In this document: positions 26,881 to 36,147 of the stretch, piece after piece
Numbering within the stretch: the first letter of the stretch is position 1
Layout: each line of letters opens with the position of its first letter
Assembly (NCBI RefSeq): GCF_014842915.1
Contig: NZ_JACYXI010000009.1
Location: forward strand, 1-64,000
Source: Roseibium litorale
Lineage (GTDB): Bacteria; Pseudomonadota; Alphaproteobacteria; Rhizobiales; Stappiaceae
Reading direction: 5' to 3'
Length of the DNA stretch: 64,000 nt
Program-made: the position numbers and the translations under genes
Notes under the pieces: model-generated
Seen by the model: the letters and a program-made list of their open reading frames with translations, nothing else
The model's database searches: none
Told to the model about the DNA's origin: nothing

Positions 26881-27555
26881 TCAGTTATACACTGTTTCCA
26901 ATACCCGCCCGGCCAACGGACGGGTGATCTTGACACGTCCAGCCAGCGCTTCCCGGTCAAGCCGCTCCACCACCTGGCAGGCAACGCCAAGCGAGCGCTC
27001 CATGCGCACCACCAGATACTCCACCACGGAAGGCTCCACCGCCAGCTGCCGGTCGGCAAAGAGCTTCACCAGCACCTGGCGCAGGAGATCGTCATCAGGC
27101 TCCTCAATCTCCACCGGCGTCGCCGCTCTCAGGCGCGACATCAGGTCCGGCAGGCGGAGGTTCCAGGAGGCAGGCCAGGTGCGGCTCGTGATCAGCACGC
27201 GGACATCCGCCTGGCGGGCAGCATTCAGGAGATGAAACAAGGCTGTCTCGTTGATACCGTTGTGGGCATCCTCAACCGCAACGGCCCCCGCAGCGACGAG
27301 AGCTTCGACATAGCCTTCGGTCAGATCGGCTGCCGCGATGACCGCGGCGCCCGTGTCCTGCCGCCAGGCTTCGACCAGATGGCTCTTGCCGGAGCCCACA
27401 GGCCCAGCCAGCATGATGACGGGGGATGGCCAATCGGGCCAGCGCTCAAGCAGCTCGTAGGCCGCCCGGTTGGATCTGCCGACCAGATAATCTTCCCGTC
27501 CCAGCGCCTGCTCATGCGGCAGGTCCAGAGGCAACTGGCGAGGTGTCTCCGCCAT
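26881..27555 (-). CDS. hdaA: DnaA-regulatory inactivator HdaA
   Basis: A 224-residue DnaA-related AAA+ protein. With the sliding clamp it stimulates ATP hydrolysis by DnaA after initiation (RIDA). The clamp-binding motif is visible near the N terminus as RQLPLDL (residues 6-12). Walker A is AGPVGSGKSHLVEAW near residue 50, and Walker B-like VAVEDAHNG near residue 93. Sensor and arginine-finger elements include VLITSRTWPASWN and LPDLMSRLRAA. The DNA-binding domain IV of DnaA is absent, as expected. In alphaproteobacteria hdaA commonly sits beside a perM-like permease and purMN, as here. Confidence 0.93.
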   Translation of the reverse strand: MAETPRQLPLDLPHEQALGREDYLVGRSNRAAYELLERWPDWPSPVIMLAGPVGSGKSHLVEAWRQDTGAAVIAAADLTEGYVEALVAAGAVAVEDAHNGINETALFHLLNAARQADVRVLITSRTWPASWNLRLPDLMSRLRAATPVEIEEPDDDLLRQVLVKLFADRQLAVEPSVVEYLVVRMERSLGVACQVVERLDREALAGRVKITRPLAGRVLETVYN

Positions 27556-27564
27556 GATACGCGC

Positions 27565-28677
27565 CTATTCCTCAGGGGCCGCCGAAATGCGGCCTGTTCC
27601 GGTGTACAACGAGCTCGCTAGGTACTGCCTTAGGGCAAAGCGTGCAAGCACGCCGATCATGGCGGCTGCGGGAACGGCGATCAACATCCCCACAAATCCA
27701 AAGAGATATCCAAAGGCAAACAGCGCGAACATGAGAACCACCGGGTGAAGGCCCGTGCTTTCGCCCACCAGCTTCGGCTGGAACACATTGCCTTCCAGGA
27801 ACTGGCCAACCGCAAAGACCAGTGCGACCGCCGCAATCATGGTCCAATCCGGCCAGAACTGCACCAGTGCGACGCCCATGGACACGATAAATCCAAGGCT
27901 GGCCCCGACAAATGGGATAAAACTGACGAGGCCTGCGCCAATGCCGATCAGCAGACCGAAATTCAAGCCGGTGAGCGCAAGGCCAATGGCGTAGAAAAGC
28001 CCAAGCAGAAAGCAGACTGACACCTGCCCGCGAACAAACCCGGCGACAGCCCCATCCATCTCGCGAGCCAGTTCCCGGATCTGGTTCACATGCGGGCGGG
28101 GCAGCCAGCTGTCGATGCGGGCGACCATGTTGTCCCAGTCGAGCAGCAGATAAAACGCGACCACGGGGGTCACGACGAGAAGGGAGAGCGCCGAGACCAG
28201 TGCCTGTCCGCCGCTCCAGACCGACTGCATCAGCTCCCCGATCCAGGACGCACCCTGCTTGATGATATCGCCCATCGAAGACTGGAGATCGCCGATCTGG
28301 AAACCCGTCAGGTGCGAAATCCGTTCGCCGATGTTGCTGGACAGCAGCCCCTGCAGCTTGTTTACCAACTCCGGCAGCTTCTGCAGGAAGCCGGACAGCT
28401 GATTGCCCAGAACCGGCAGCAGCAGAATGAAGAACAAGACCAGCAGCGCGACAAATACCAGCAGGATCGTGAGCGTCGCCCAAAGACGGCTCATGCCGAA
28501 CTTCTCCAACCGGTCACAGACAGGGTCCAGCAGATAGGCCACGGCCATCCCGGCCACGAAAGGCAGCAGGACCTGTGAAAAGACCATCAAAAACGCAATG
28601 AATGCGATCAGCGAAATGGCCCAGAACTGCAGCTGGCGGCGTAGGGTCATGACAGGCTCGGAGCTCCGGTTCGACAT
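27565..28677 (-). CDS. AI-2E family (PerM-like) permease
   Basis: A polytopic membrane protein of the AI-2E/PerM family, about 370 residues from the ATG used here. It has paired hydrophobic segments at the N terminus (FWAISLIAFIAFLMVFSQVL then FVAGMAVAYLLDPVCDRLEK). A long amphipathic region follows (about 95-175), and five to six C-terminal helices including VSFIPFVGASLGFIVSMGVA. The family is linked to signal export, Na+/H+ exchange or general efflux in different bacteria; no substrate can be assigned. Its stop is 9 bp from the hdaA start, so both are co-transcribed. Starts at 28710 (GTG) or 28650 (ATG) are also possible. Confidence 0.85.
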   Translation of the reverse strand: MSNRSSEPVMTLRRQLQFWAISLIAFIAFLMVFSQVLLPFVAGMAVAYLLDPVCDRLEKFGMSRLWATLTILLVFVALLVLFFILLLPVLGNQLSGFLQKLPELVNKLQGLLSSNIGERISHLTGFQIGDLQSSMGDIIKQGASWIGELMQSVWSGGQALVSALSLLVVTPVVAFYLLLDWDNMVARIDSWLPRPHVNQIRELAREMDGAVAGFVRGQVSVCFLLGLFYAIGLALTGLNFGLLIGIGAGLVSFIPFVGASLGFIVSMGVALVQFWPDWTMIAAVALVFAVGQFLEGNVFQPKLVGESTGLHPVVLMFALFAFGYLFGFVGMLIAVPAAAMIGVLARFALRQYLASSLYTGTGRISAAPEE

Positions 28678-28937
28678 CCGGGGCGGACGGCCGCCCCTCT
28701 CCCTCTGCACTTAGGGAGACCCCGGGGGGAAGGTCAAGCCCGCAAGGCATGCTCGGCGCTGCTTCGCCTGTCCGCCCCGTCCGCACCCACTGACAGCGGT
28801 TTGCGGAAAAAGGCTAGCAAACCCCTGCTTAAAGACGTGTCCAAAGCGCGCTGAAAGCGGGCCTCCCTCTTGTTTTCCGGAGCGCCAGCCTGTATGCGCG
28901 GGCACACAGACAGATGCACGGCAACCGGAGAGCCGCC

Positions 28938-30020
28938 ATGAGCCAATCCACGCCCTCGGGACAAAATGGTCTGACCTACGCTGCCGCAGGCGTCGACATT
29001 GACGCAGGCAACGAACTGGTCCAACGGATCAAGCCGCTGGTCAAGGCGACCCGCCGTCCGGGCGCAGACAGCGACATCGGCGGTTTCGGCGGCCTGTTTG
29101 ATCTCAAGGGCGCTGGTTTCAAGGATCCGATCCTGGTCGCAGCCAATGACGGCGTCGGCACCAAGCTGAAGATCGCCATCGACACCAAGCAGCACCGCAC
29201 GGTCGGCATCGACCTCGTTGCCATGTGCGTGAACGATCTGGTGGTTCAGGGCGCCGAGCCGCTCTTCTTCCTCGATTATTTCGCCTGTGGCGCGCTGGAC
29301 GTGGACACCGCGACCGATGTGGTCGCCGGTATTGCCGATGGCTGCAAGCTGGCAGGCTGCGCCCTGATCGGCGGCGAAACGGCAGAGATGCCGGGCATGT
29401 ATGCCAAGGAAGACTACGACCTCGGCGGTTTCTCCGTCGGTGCTGTCGAGCGCGGAGAAATCCTGCCGCGCCGGGATATTGGCGAAGGCGACGTCCTTCT
29501 CGGCCTCTCCTCCTCCGGCGTTCACTCCAACGGTTATTCGCTGGTGCGCAAGATCGTCGAGCTGTCGGGCCTGTCCTTCGAAGCAGATGCGCCCTTCGAG
29601 CCGGGCAAGAGCCTCGGCGAAGCGCTGATGACCCCGACCCGGATCTACGTGAAGCCGCTTCTGGCTGCCATCAAGGCAACCACCGGCATCAAGGCGCTGG
29701 CCCACATCACCGGCGGCGGCCTGCCGGAGAACCTGCCGCGCGTGCTTCCGGATGACTGCTCCGCCCGTATCGACCTCAACACCATCAAGGCCCCTGCCGT
29801 CTTCAAGTGGCTGGCTCAGGCTGGCGGCGTGGCCGAAAAGGAAATGCTCAGAACCTTCAACTGCGGCGTCGGTATGGTTGTTGTCGTCGCGGCCGAAGAA
29901 GCCGATAAGGTCGCTGAGATCCTGACCGGGGAAGGTGAAACCGTGTTCCGCATCGGCACCATGACCAAGGCGGGCGAAGCACGCGTGGCGTTCGAAGGCT
30001 CGCTGGGCTTTTCCGCATGA
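28938..30020 (+). CDS. purM: Phosphoribosylformylglycinamidine cyclo-ligase (AIR synthetase)
   Basis: A 360-residue ATP-dependent enzyme forming aminoimidazole ribotide from FGAM in purine biosynthesis. The N-terminal [20 protein letters not shown] and GFGGLFDL are family markers. [14 protein letters not shown] near residue 65 and [14 protein letters not shown] near 108 line the active site, with a glycine-rich [14 protein letters not shown] near 147. The start at 28938 follows GGAG by 7 bases (GGAGAGCCGCC then ATG). purN overlaps its stop by 4 nt. Confidence 0.96.
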   Translation: MSQSTPSGQNGLTYAAAGVDIDAGNELVQRIKPLVKATRRPGADSDIGGFGGLFDLKGAGFKDPILVAANDGVGTKLKIAIDTKQHRTVGIDLVAMCVNDLVVQGAEPLFFLDYFACGALDVDTATDVVAGIADGCKLAGCALIGGETAEMPGMYAKEDYDLGGFSVGAVERGEILPRRDIGEGDVLLGLSSSGVHSNGYSLVRKIVELSGLSFEADAPFEPGKSLGEALMTPTRIYVKPLLAAIKATTGIKALAHITGGGLPENLPRVLPDDCSARIDLNTIKAPAVFKWLAQAGGVAEKEMLRTFNCGVGMVVVVAAEEADKVAEILTGEGETVFRIGTMTKAGEARVAFEGSLGFSA

Positions 30021-30673
30021 CCCAGCGCAAGAAGGTCGCCGTTCTGATCTCCGGCCGGGGCAGCAACATGCTGTCCCTGATTTCCGCAGCTCAAGACCCT
30101 GCCTTTCCTGCCGAAATCGCTCTTGTCGTTTCCAACAATCCGGATGCTGGCGGCCTTGAGCGCGCTGCCGGTTTCGGCATTGAAACCGCGGTCCTCGACC
30201 ATCGTAACTACAAGGGAAACCGGGAAGCCTTTGAGCGGGACATGGATGCACTCCTGCGTTCCCGTGGAATCGAGTTGATCGCCCTTGCCGGTTTCATGCG
30301 CCTGCTCACCCCCTTCCTGGTCAATGCCTGGAAGAACCGGATGATCAACATCCACCCCGCCCTGCTGCCCTCCTTCAAAGGGCTGCACACCCATGAGCGG
30401 GCATTGGAGACCGGCGTCCGACTCCATGGGGCAACGGTGCATTTCGTCTCCGCCGAAATGGATGACGGCCCGATCATCATCCAGGGGGCTGTCCCTGTTC
30501 TCGACAGCGATACGCCCGAGAGCCTCGGTGCGCGCGTGCTGACCGTCGAACACAAGATCTATCCGAGAGCCCTGGCCCTTGTCGCCAGCGGCGCGGCCTC
30601 CGTTTCAGGTCACAAGGTCGTCCTCTCCAGAGAGGATGCTGACCTTGCCGGACAGACCCTGCTGGCTCCCTGA
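30017..30673 (+). CDS. purN: Phosphoribosylglycinamide formyltransferase
   Basis: A 218-residue enzyme that transfers a formyl group from 10-formyl-THF to GAR in purine synthesis. The phosphate loop is [11 protein letters not shown] near residue 12. The catalytic Asn-His-Asp set falls in the usual places: N109 and H111 in [12 protein letters not shown] (residues 107-118), and the aspartate in [16 protein letters not shown] (residues 140-155). The ATG overlaps the purM stop (ATGA), giving translational coupling. It converges with the LysR gene 33 bp downstream. Confidence 0.95.
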   Translation: MTQRKKVAVLISGRGSNMLSLISAAQDPAFPAEIALVVSNNPDAGGLERAAGFGIETAVLDHRNYKGNREAFERDMDALLRSRGIELIALAGFMRLLTPFLVNAWKNRMINIHPALLPSFKGLHTHERALETGVRLHGATVHFVSAEMDDGPIIIQGAVPVLDSDTPESLGARVLTVEHKIYPRALALVASGAASVSGHKVVLSREDADLAGQTLLAP

Positions 30674-30706
30674 GCCGGCTGGGCACTGCCCGTCTCTCTC
30701 GTCAAC

Positions 30707-31618
30707 TCAATACACGAAGGCCTTTGAGGCCTTGCGATAGGCATCGGCCAAAGCATCCCTGAAAAGGATAGCGCTTCGTCTCGATGGCTTGCGGGACAGC
30801 TCCAGCATCGCAAGATCCACATGGAGCGGCTTGGACAAGGGGATGATCTTCATGTCCTCCCCCGCAAAGAATGATGCCGTCATGCAGTCCACCATCGTGA
30901 TCAGGCGGCTGTGGCGGGCAAGACCGATCGCAAAGGGGATCGTGAACGAGGACAGCGCCCGCCTCGGCTGAATGCCGCGCTGCTCAAGGCTCTCTTCTAT
31001 CATCGAGCCCATCGGGGCATTCGGATTGTGCATCACGCTTTCATGGTTCTCCAGCTCACGGAGATCAAAGACCGTCCGGTGGGCAAGAGCATGAGTGAGC
31101 GGCACCACGGCCACCAAAGGCAGGCGCCCGATAATGGTCTGCCTGAGATCCGCCGAACTTGCTACCGTGCCGCCAAGCCCGACGTCAATGGTTCCCTCCC
31201 GAAGCGCCTCCAGCTGCGCCCGCAAGCCTCCCCCCTCCACCAGAATGTCCAGATCGGGGATCTCGTGGTAGAGACGGCCCACCGCTGTGGGCAGAATGGA
31301 CATGCACAAGGCGTTTGACGCCATGATCCTAAGCGCTTCCCCAGAACCGCGGCGAATGGACTCGACGCTGGACCCAACAGTCTGGAGCCGTTCGAAAAGC
31401 CCGTTGCTGTCGTCATAGAGGCGGTGCGCCTCCCACGTGGGCTCCAGCCGCCCGCGCACATTGTCGAAAAGGTTCAGCTCCAGCTCTTTTTCGAACAGAG
31501 CCAGATGCCGGCTCACGGTCGGCTGGGAAAGCTTCAGCTTGCGCGCAGCTTCGGTCACGCTGAGCGTTTCAAAAACAGTCCGGAAGATCTGCAGCCGGTG
31601 CAGGTTGATCTTGTCCAA
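30707..31618 (-). CDS. LysR-family transcriptional regulator
   Basis: A 303-residue LysR regulator with an N-terminal winged helix-turn-helix (about residues 3-60; NLHRLQIFRTVFETLSVTEA, then RKLKLSQPTVSRHLALFE). A periplasmic-binding-protein-like effector domain follows (about 90-300). It is divergent from the TRAP transporter genes, with a 24-nt imperfect dyad in the shared 235-bp gap, so it most likely controls TRAP uptake and the M20 hydrolase in response to the transported compound. The effector is not known. Confidence 0.9.
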   Translation of the reverse strand: MDKINLHRLQIFRTVFETLSVTEAARKLKLSQPTVSRHLALFEKELELNLFDNVRGRLEPTWEAHRLYDDSNGLFERLQTVGSSVESIRRGSGEALRIMASNALCMSILPTAVGRLYHEIPDLDILVEGGGLRAQLEALREGTIDVGLGGTVASSADLRQTIIGRLPLVAVVPLTHALAHRTVFDLRELENHESVMHNPNAPMGSMIEESLEQRGIQPRRALSSFTIPFAIGLARHSRLITMVDCMTASFFAGEDMKIIPLSKPLHVDLAMLELSRKPSRRSAILFRDALADAYRKASKAFVY

Positions 31619-31760
31619 AGCGGCACTCCCCTGCCTAGAGAATTGCGTAGCGGCCTGACCTGTACACGCTGTTCGCCATTTCCGATGCCTTCAAATGTTC
31701 ATTTTTAAGGCAGTTCCGCCAATTTGAGAGGCTCATATGAAAAATACCCTCATAAAATCA

Positions 31761-31784
31761 ATTCATGTCATAGCTGATATGAAT
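31761..31784. promoter_or_regulatory. Candidate LysR binding dyad
   Basis: ATTCATGTCAT (31761-31771), AG, then CTGATATGAAT (31774-31784): 9 of 11 positions are complementary. A second TCATATGAA lies about 30 bp upstream, as in LysR sites with a recognition and an activation half. It lies between the divergent LysR and TRAP genes. Confidence 0.45.
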
Positions 31785-31853
31785 GGACCACGTAAATTTA
31801 TTGCGTTGTGCGCAAGTCCGAAATTCTTTTGACTTCAATCAAAGGAGTTCGAC

Positions 31854-33137
31854 ATGCCCATTTTGCCGTTCACGTTTCTCTTCGCAGCGCTCTTCTCCGG
31901 AGCGGCAATCGCATATTTTGTCGGGGGCGCATCAATCCTCGCATTCATCTCCCTGGAAAAGACCCGCTACCTGGCAGCGTTGCCCCAGCGGGCAATGAGC
32001 CAGCTCGACCTTTTTGCGTTTCTGGCCATGCCGCTCTTCATCCTGACCGGCGAGCTTATGAACCGGGGCGGTGTCACCGATGCCCTGATCCGCTTTTCCA
32101 TGTCGATCATGGGACGGTTCAAAGGCGGCCTCGGGCATGTAAACATCCTGACCTCTGTGTTCTTCGCAGGCATTTCCGGTTCCGCTACTGCGGATGCTGC
32201 AGCCCTTGGCAACACGCTCGTTCCCACCATGGAAAAGCAGGGCTACAGCCGGGAATATGCCACGGCCATCACTGCGGCCTCCTCGATCATCGGACCGATC
32301 ATTCCACCGTCGATCATCCTGATCTTCTACGGAGCCCTCCTGAACACCTCCGTCGTCGCGCTCTTTGCTGCGGGTGTCGTTCCGGGCCTGCTGCTGGCCG
32401 CCGTGCTCATGGCCGTCAACGGCATCATCGCCCATCGCGAAGGTCATCCAGGTGGTAACAAGGCGGATATCCCGCCCTTCTTCGGCTCTCTGATCGCGGC
32501 CCTCCCGGCCCTCTCGCTGCCCGTTATCATCCTGAGTGGCGTTCTCTTCGGCTGGATGACACCGGCGGAAGCTGCGGGCGTTGCCTGCGTGGCCGCTCTT
32601 GCCGTCGGCCTGATCTATAAGCGTTTGACGCTCAAGGATGTTTACGAAGCCTGTAACCGGACAGTGATCCTGTCTGGCGCCGTTTTCATCCTGCTGGTTG
32701 CCATCGCCACCTTCGGCTACCTGACCTCTCTGGAGCATCTGCCGCAGAAGCTTGCGGAGTTTATTTCCGGTCTCGGTCTCGGCCCGGTCGAATACATGCT
32801 GGTACTGAACCTGATCCTGCTCCTGGCCGGAATGATCATGGACGTGAAAGCCGCCGTTGCCCTGCTCGGTCCGCTTCTGATCCCGCCCGCGATCGCAATG
32901 GGTGTCGACCCGGTGCATATGGGCATTCTGGTCGGCTTCAACCTGACCGTCGGCCTTCTGACCCCCCCACTGGGCGGCGTGCTGCTGATCCTGACGACGG
33001 TGGTTGACATCGGCTACTGGCGCCTTGTGCGGGCGACGCTGCCCTTCCTGATCGTCGAGCTCTTCCTGCTTGGCGCTCTGATCTTCATCCCCGAAATCTC
33101 GCTGGCCCTGCCGCGCTATCTGGGCCTTCTGGGCTAA
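31854..33137 (+). CDS. TRAP transporter large permease (DctM type)
   Basis: A 427-residue, very hydrophobic protein with about 12 membrane segments, the ion-coupled translocation subunit of a tripartite ATP-independent periplasmic transporter. Family markers include FAGISGSATADAAALGNTLV near residue 103 and ASSIIGPIIPPSIILIFYGA near residue 143. VGFNLTVGLLTPPLGGVLLI lies near residue 360. The ATG is preceded by AAAGGAG. It is first in an M-P-Q order followed by an amidohydrolase; the small permease more often precedes or is fused to the large one. Confidence 0.93.
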   Translation: MPILPFTFLFAALFSGAAIAYFVGGASILAFISLEKTRYLAALPQRAMSQLDLFAFLAMPLFILTGELMNRGGVTDALIRFSMSIMGRFKGGLGHVNILTSVFFAGISGSATADAAALGNTLVPTMEKQGYSREYATAITAASSIIGPIIPPSIILIFYGALLNTSVVALFAAGVVPGLLLAAVLMAVNGIIAHREGHPGGNKADIPPFFGSLIAALPALSLPVIILSGVLFGWMTPAEAAGVACVAALAVGLIYKRLTLKDVYEACNRTVILSGAVFILLVAIATFGYLTSLEHLPQKLAEFISGLGLGPVEYMLVLNLILLLAGMIMDVKAAVALLGPLLIPPAIAMGVDPVHMGILVGFNLTVGLLTPPLGGVLLILTTVVDIGYWRLVRATLPFLIVELFLLGALIFIPEISLALPRYLGLLG

Positions 33138-33159
33138 CCCTTCCAAGAGGAGAAAACCA

Positions 33160-34131
33160 ATGAAAAGAATGATCATGGCCGCCACCGTGAGCCTGATGGC
33201 TCTGACCGCCCCGGCCTTCGCAATGGATCCGGTCGTTATTGCCTTCGCTGGCAATGAAGATCTCAAGAACGATGCCGAGTATGTCTTCATCAATGGCTTT
33301 GCAGAAAGCCTTGCCAAGCATGGTGTCGAGACCGAAATCCATCCTGCAAATTCCATGGGCAAGGAATCGGACCGCCTCGACCAGACCTCGCAAGGCCTGA
33401 TCAACGTCAACGTCGGCAATGGCGGCAGCCTGTTCAAGGTGTCCGACACCGCGCGTGGTCTGTTCATCCTGTTCCTGATGTCCGACGAGGCAGACTTCGA
33501 CCAGACGGTCGAACAGTCCAATGTTCTCGGCAAGATCAACGAGGAAGCGGCGTCTCACGGCGTGCGGATCGTCGGTTTCCCCATGCGTGGCGGCACGCTC
33601 GGCCTCTTTAACAACGAGAAGCCGGTCACGAAATTCGAAGACGTCAAGGACATGCGGCTGCGCGCCCAGAACGGTGATCAGCTGCAGTTCTTCGAAAGCT
33701 GGGGCGCGCGTCCGACTGTTGTCAGCTGGGCAGAAACCCCGAATGCGCTTCAGACGGGCGTTGCCGTCGGCCACCTCAATCCGCCTTCGACCGTCGTTGC
33801 AGCCGGTCAGGTCGAGCTGCTCAAGTACTTCACCCCGCTGGACGCAGGTCCGGTCCCAAAAGTCGCGATGATCTCCGACGATTGGTACCAGTCCCTGAGC
33901 GACGAGGAAAAGGGCTGGGTCGATCAGGCGACGGCAGACGGCATCGCCGCCAACCGCGCATGGGCGCAGGAACAGGCCGCCTATTTCGAGAAGGCAATCG
34001 TCGACGGCGGCATCAAAATCACGCCGCTTGAGGAAGGCGAACGCCAGAAGTTCGTTGAGGCCACCAAGTCCGTCTGGGCGAAAACCGTGCCCCAGGAAAC
34101 GATCGACTTCATCAAGCCAGCCGCAAATTGA
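33160..34131 (+). CDS. TRAP transporter solute-binding protein (DctP type)
   Basis: A 323-residue periplasmic solute receptor. The signal peptide is MKRMIMAATVSLMALTAPAF, cleaved near AFA. The mature part has the DctP fold, including the conserved region KFEDVKDMRLRAQNGDQLQF (about residues 155-175), with the binding-site arginine in RLRA, and VSWAETPNALQTGVAVGH near 190. Ligands of this family are usually carboxylates held by that arginine. The neighbouring M20 amidohydrolase suggests an N-acyl amino acid or related amide, by context only. A GAGG ribosome-binding site precedes it, 22 bp after the large permease. Confidence 0.92.
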   Translation: MKRMIMAATVSLMALTAPAFAMDPVVIAFAGNEDLKNDAEYVFINGFAESLAKHGVETEIHPANSMGKESDRLDQTSQGLINVNVGNGGSLFKVSDTARGLFILFLMSDEADFDQTVEQSNVLGKINEEAASHGVRIVGFPMRGGTLGLFNNEKPVTKFEDVKDMRLRAQNGDQLQFFESWGARPTVVSWAETPNALQTGVAVGHLNPPSTVVAAGQVELLKYFTPLDAGPVPKVAMISDDWYQSLSDEEKGWVDQATADGIAANRAWAQEQAAYFEKAIVDGGIKITPLEEGERQKFVEATKSVWAKTVPQETIDFIKPAAN

Positions 34132-34154
34132 GCGAAGCCCCGTAGGAAAAAGTC

Positions 34155-34673
34155 ATGAAATCCATAGCAAAAGCCCTGATGGTCGCTAGCGACGCCGTCG
34201 ACGAGCTTCTACGGGGAACCGCCATTGTCTTTCTGGCCATCATGGTTGGGGCCATCTGCCTGCAGGTTCTAGCCCGCTACGGCTTTTCGGCCCCGCCCGC
34301 CTGGACTGAGGAAGTGGCCCGCTACTGCATGGTCTGGGTGGGCCTTCTGGGGGCAAGCGTTTCCTACAAGATCGGGTTCGACCCGGCCCTTGTTAAACTG
34401 CCCCGCAAGCTCTCCCCGGCCTTGAACTTGATCACCAGTTTCTTCCGCGGAGCGAGTGTTTTCATCTTCCTCGCGCCAATCCTCTGGTACTCGATTTTCG
34501 GCCCCGGCATGAATACCTCCCGCTCCTTCCTGATGCGGAACCTGAACACGATGGCGGAATCCTTTGATATGCCGCTCATTTTCATCGCCATCACCGTGCC
34601 GGTCTTCATCAGCGCCATTTTTCTGCATGGCCTGGCCCATATGGCCAGCACGCTCACGACCAGCAAACAATAA
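34155..34673 (+). CDS. TRAP transporter small permease (DctQ type)
   Basis: A 172-residue membrane protein with four predicted helices (about residues 22-42, 58-75, 95-115 and 135-155). It carries the family pattern 'FSAPPAWTEEVARYCMVWVG' near residue 46, where W-T-E-E is diagnostic for DctQ. It associates with the large permease. It lies 23 bp after the solute-binding protein gene and 15 bp before the amidohydrolase gene, so all four are one operon. Confidence 0.92.
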   Translation: MKSIAKALMVASDAVDELLRGTAIVFLAIMVGAICLQVLARYGFSAPPAWTEEVARYCMVWVGLLGASVSYKIGFDPALVKLPRKLSPALNLITSFFRGASVFIFLAPILWYSIFGPGMNTSRSFLMRNLNTMAESFDMPLIFIAITVPVFISAIFLHGLAHMASTLTTSKQ

Positions 34674-34688
34674 AGATCACAGCATCCC

Positions 34689-35891
34689 ATGACCAAGCCA
34701 GACCTCGCGTCCCTTCAGCAAGACACAGAGTTTCTTCAGCGTCTGACCGCGATCCGCCAGGATATTCACCAGCATCCGGAAACAGCTTTCGAGGAAGTGC
34801 GAACCGGCAACATTGTTGCAGCATTTCTGACCTCCCTCGGCATGGAGGTCAATCGCGGTCTCGGCAAGACAGGCGTCATCGGCACCTTGAAGGGCAAACG
34901 GCCGGGACAGCGTGTCATCGGTCTCCGAGCAGACATGGACGCCCTGTTCATCGAAGAAAAGACCGGCCTCGACTACGCCTCAAGCGTTCCGGGAAAGATG
35001 CATGCCTGCGGTCATGACGGCCACACCACCATGCTGCTCGGTGCTGCGGAAAAGCTCGCCAGCAATCCGGACTTTGCCGGGACAATCCACTTCATCTTCC
35101 AACCTGCCGAGGAAGGCGTCGGGGGTGCAAGGGTGATGATCCAGGATGGCCTGTTCGAGCAATTCCCTTGTGATGCGGTCTATGGCGTTCACAATGCGCC
35201 GAAAGAGCCACTGGGCTTTACCAGCACGCGTCCTGGGCCGTACATGGCAGCGGGCGACACCTGGGAAGTGCGTTTCAAGGGCACAGGTGGCCACGGCGCC
35301 ATGCCGCACCTTGGCACTGACCCGACCATTGCCGCCGGACAGTTTATCGCGTCCATTGGGTCGCTGCTTTCCCGCAAGGTGCCCTCTAACGACGCAGCTG
35401 TCATTTCTGTGGGTCACATCAGCGGCGGTGACTACAACAGCCCGAACATTATTCCGGCTGAAGTCACCATCCGCGGCACCGCGCGCAGCTACCGGCCTGA
35501 AGTCCGCGATATTCTGGAAACCAAGATCCAGAAGCTGGCCTGCAGCTGCGCGAAAGCACAGGATGTGGAGGCAGCGGTCATTTACACCCGCCGCTATCCG
35601 CCGCTAATCAATACGCCGGAAAACACGGCGATTGCAGTCCAGGCCGCCTCCAATGCCTTTGGCGAGAAGATGGTCGACCCCAAGGCTCCGCCACTTGGCG
35701 GCAGCGAGGACTTTTCCTTCATGCTGGAAAAGGTTCCAGGGGCCTATGTCATGATCGGCAACGGCGATGGCCCTGAGGCTGCCATGGTCCATACGCCGAT
35801 GTTCAACTTCAACGACGCCCTCATCCCCTATGGGGTTGCTTACTGGCTGAATGTCGTTGAGCTGGAACTGGGCGAAGCCACAACCGCATAA
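34689..35891 (+). CDS. M20-family amidohydrolase (hippurate/N-acyl-amino acid hydrolase type)
   Basis: A 400-residue M20D metallo-amidohydrolase, likely cytosolic. It begins with RLTAIRQDIHQHPETAFEEV, and contains LRADMDALFIEE near residue 80. The metal ligands C107 and H109 fall in HACGHDGHTTML, and E141-E142 in FQPAEEGVGGARVMI supply the base and a ligand. A dimerisation (lid) domain spans about 185-300, and the last histidine is probably in MVHTPMFNFND near residue 373. Relatives release amino acids from N-acyl conjugates (hippurate, N-acetyl amino acids) or IAA conjugates. Clustering with TRAP uptake implies it acts on the imported compound. Confidence 0.88.
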   Translation: MTKPDLASLQQDTEFLQRLTAIRQDIHQHPETAFEEVRTGNIVAAFLTSLGMEVNRGLGKTGVIGTLKGKRPGQRVIGLRADMDALFIEEKTGLDYASSVPGKMHACGHDGHTTMLLGAAEKLASNPDFAGTIHFIFQPAEEGVGGARVMIQDGLFEQFPCDAVYGVHNAPKEPLGFTSTRPGPYMAAGDTWEVRFKGTGGHGAMPHLGTDPTIAAGQFIASIGSLLSRKVPSNDAAVISVGHISGGDYNSPNIIPAEVTIRGTARSYRPEVRDILETKIQKLACSCAKAQDVEAAVIYTRRYPPLINTPENTAIAVQAASNAFGEKMVDPKAPPLGGSEDFSFMLEKVPGAYVMIGNGDGPEAAMVHTPMFNFNDALIPYGVAYWLNVVELELGEATTA

Positions 35892-35898
35892 ACCCAAA

Positions 35899-35924
35899 CA
35901 GGCCCGGCGTTTCCGCCGGGCCTG
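35899..35924 (+). terminator. Strong hairpin after the TRAP/M20 operon
   Basis: An 11-bp perfect stem, CAGGCCCGGCG and CGCCGGGCCTG, with a 4-nt loop, 7 bp after the M20 stop. No T-run follows, so termination may be incomplete or the hairpin may protect the mRNA 3' end. Confidence 0.55.
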
Positions 35925-35967
35925 AGGGTGCTGGCAAACCCAAGTCTTCAGGATTTTTCTCCGCGCC

Positions 35968-36072
35968 GTCCCGGCCTTGAGCCGGGACCTGCCCAAAAAC
36001 CCTATTTCTTTCAATAGAATAAATAGATAAGAGATCCCGGATCTTCGCTTCGCTACGTCCGGGAAAGCGCGG
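35968..36072. repeat. Inverted REP pair (BIME-like)
   Basis: The left arm GTCCCGG.CTTGAG.CCGGGACC (35968-35989) and right arm (36032-36072, with CCCGGA and TCCGGG) bracket about 42 AT-rich bases. The outer flanks (CCGCGCCGTC and GCGCGGTGG) are complementary too. Nearly the same pair occurs at 60406-60507. Confidence 0.7.
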
Positions 36073-36095
36073 TGGTGAGGTTTGTCAGCAGTCTG

Positions 36096-36117
36096 AGGCC
36101 CGCCTTCCGGCGGGCCT
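36096..36117. terminator. Hairpin downstream of glpV
   Basis: AGGCCCGCC, loop TTCC, GGCGGGCCT: a perfect 9-bp stem 31 bp past the glpV stop (minus strand). On the plus strand it is followed by GCTCTTTTC. It probably ends transcription of the convergent units on either side. Confidence 0.55.
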
Positions 36118-36147
36118 GCTCTTTTCTGGTCTGATCAAGATCAGCCG

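Noticed and set aside
31932-33539. A 535-residue open frame opposite the TRAP genes
   Set aside because: It is antisense to dctM/dctP, whose membrane and signal-peptide features are clear; Asp/Gln/His-rich shadow composition.
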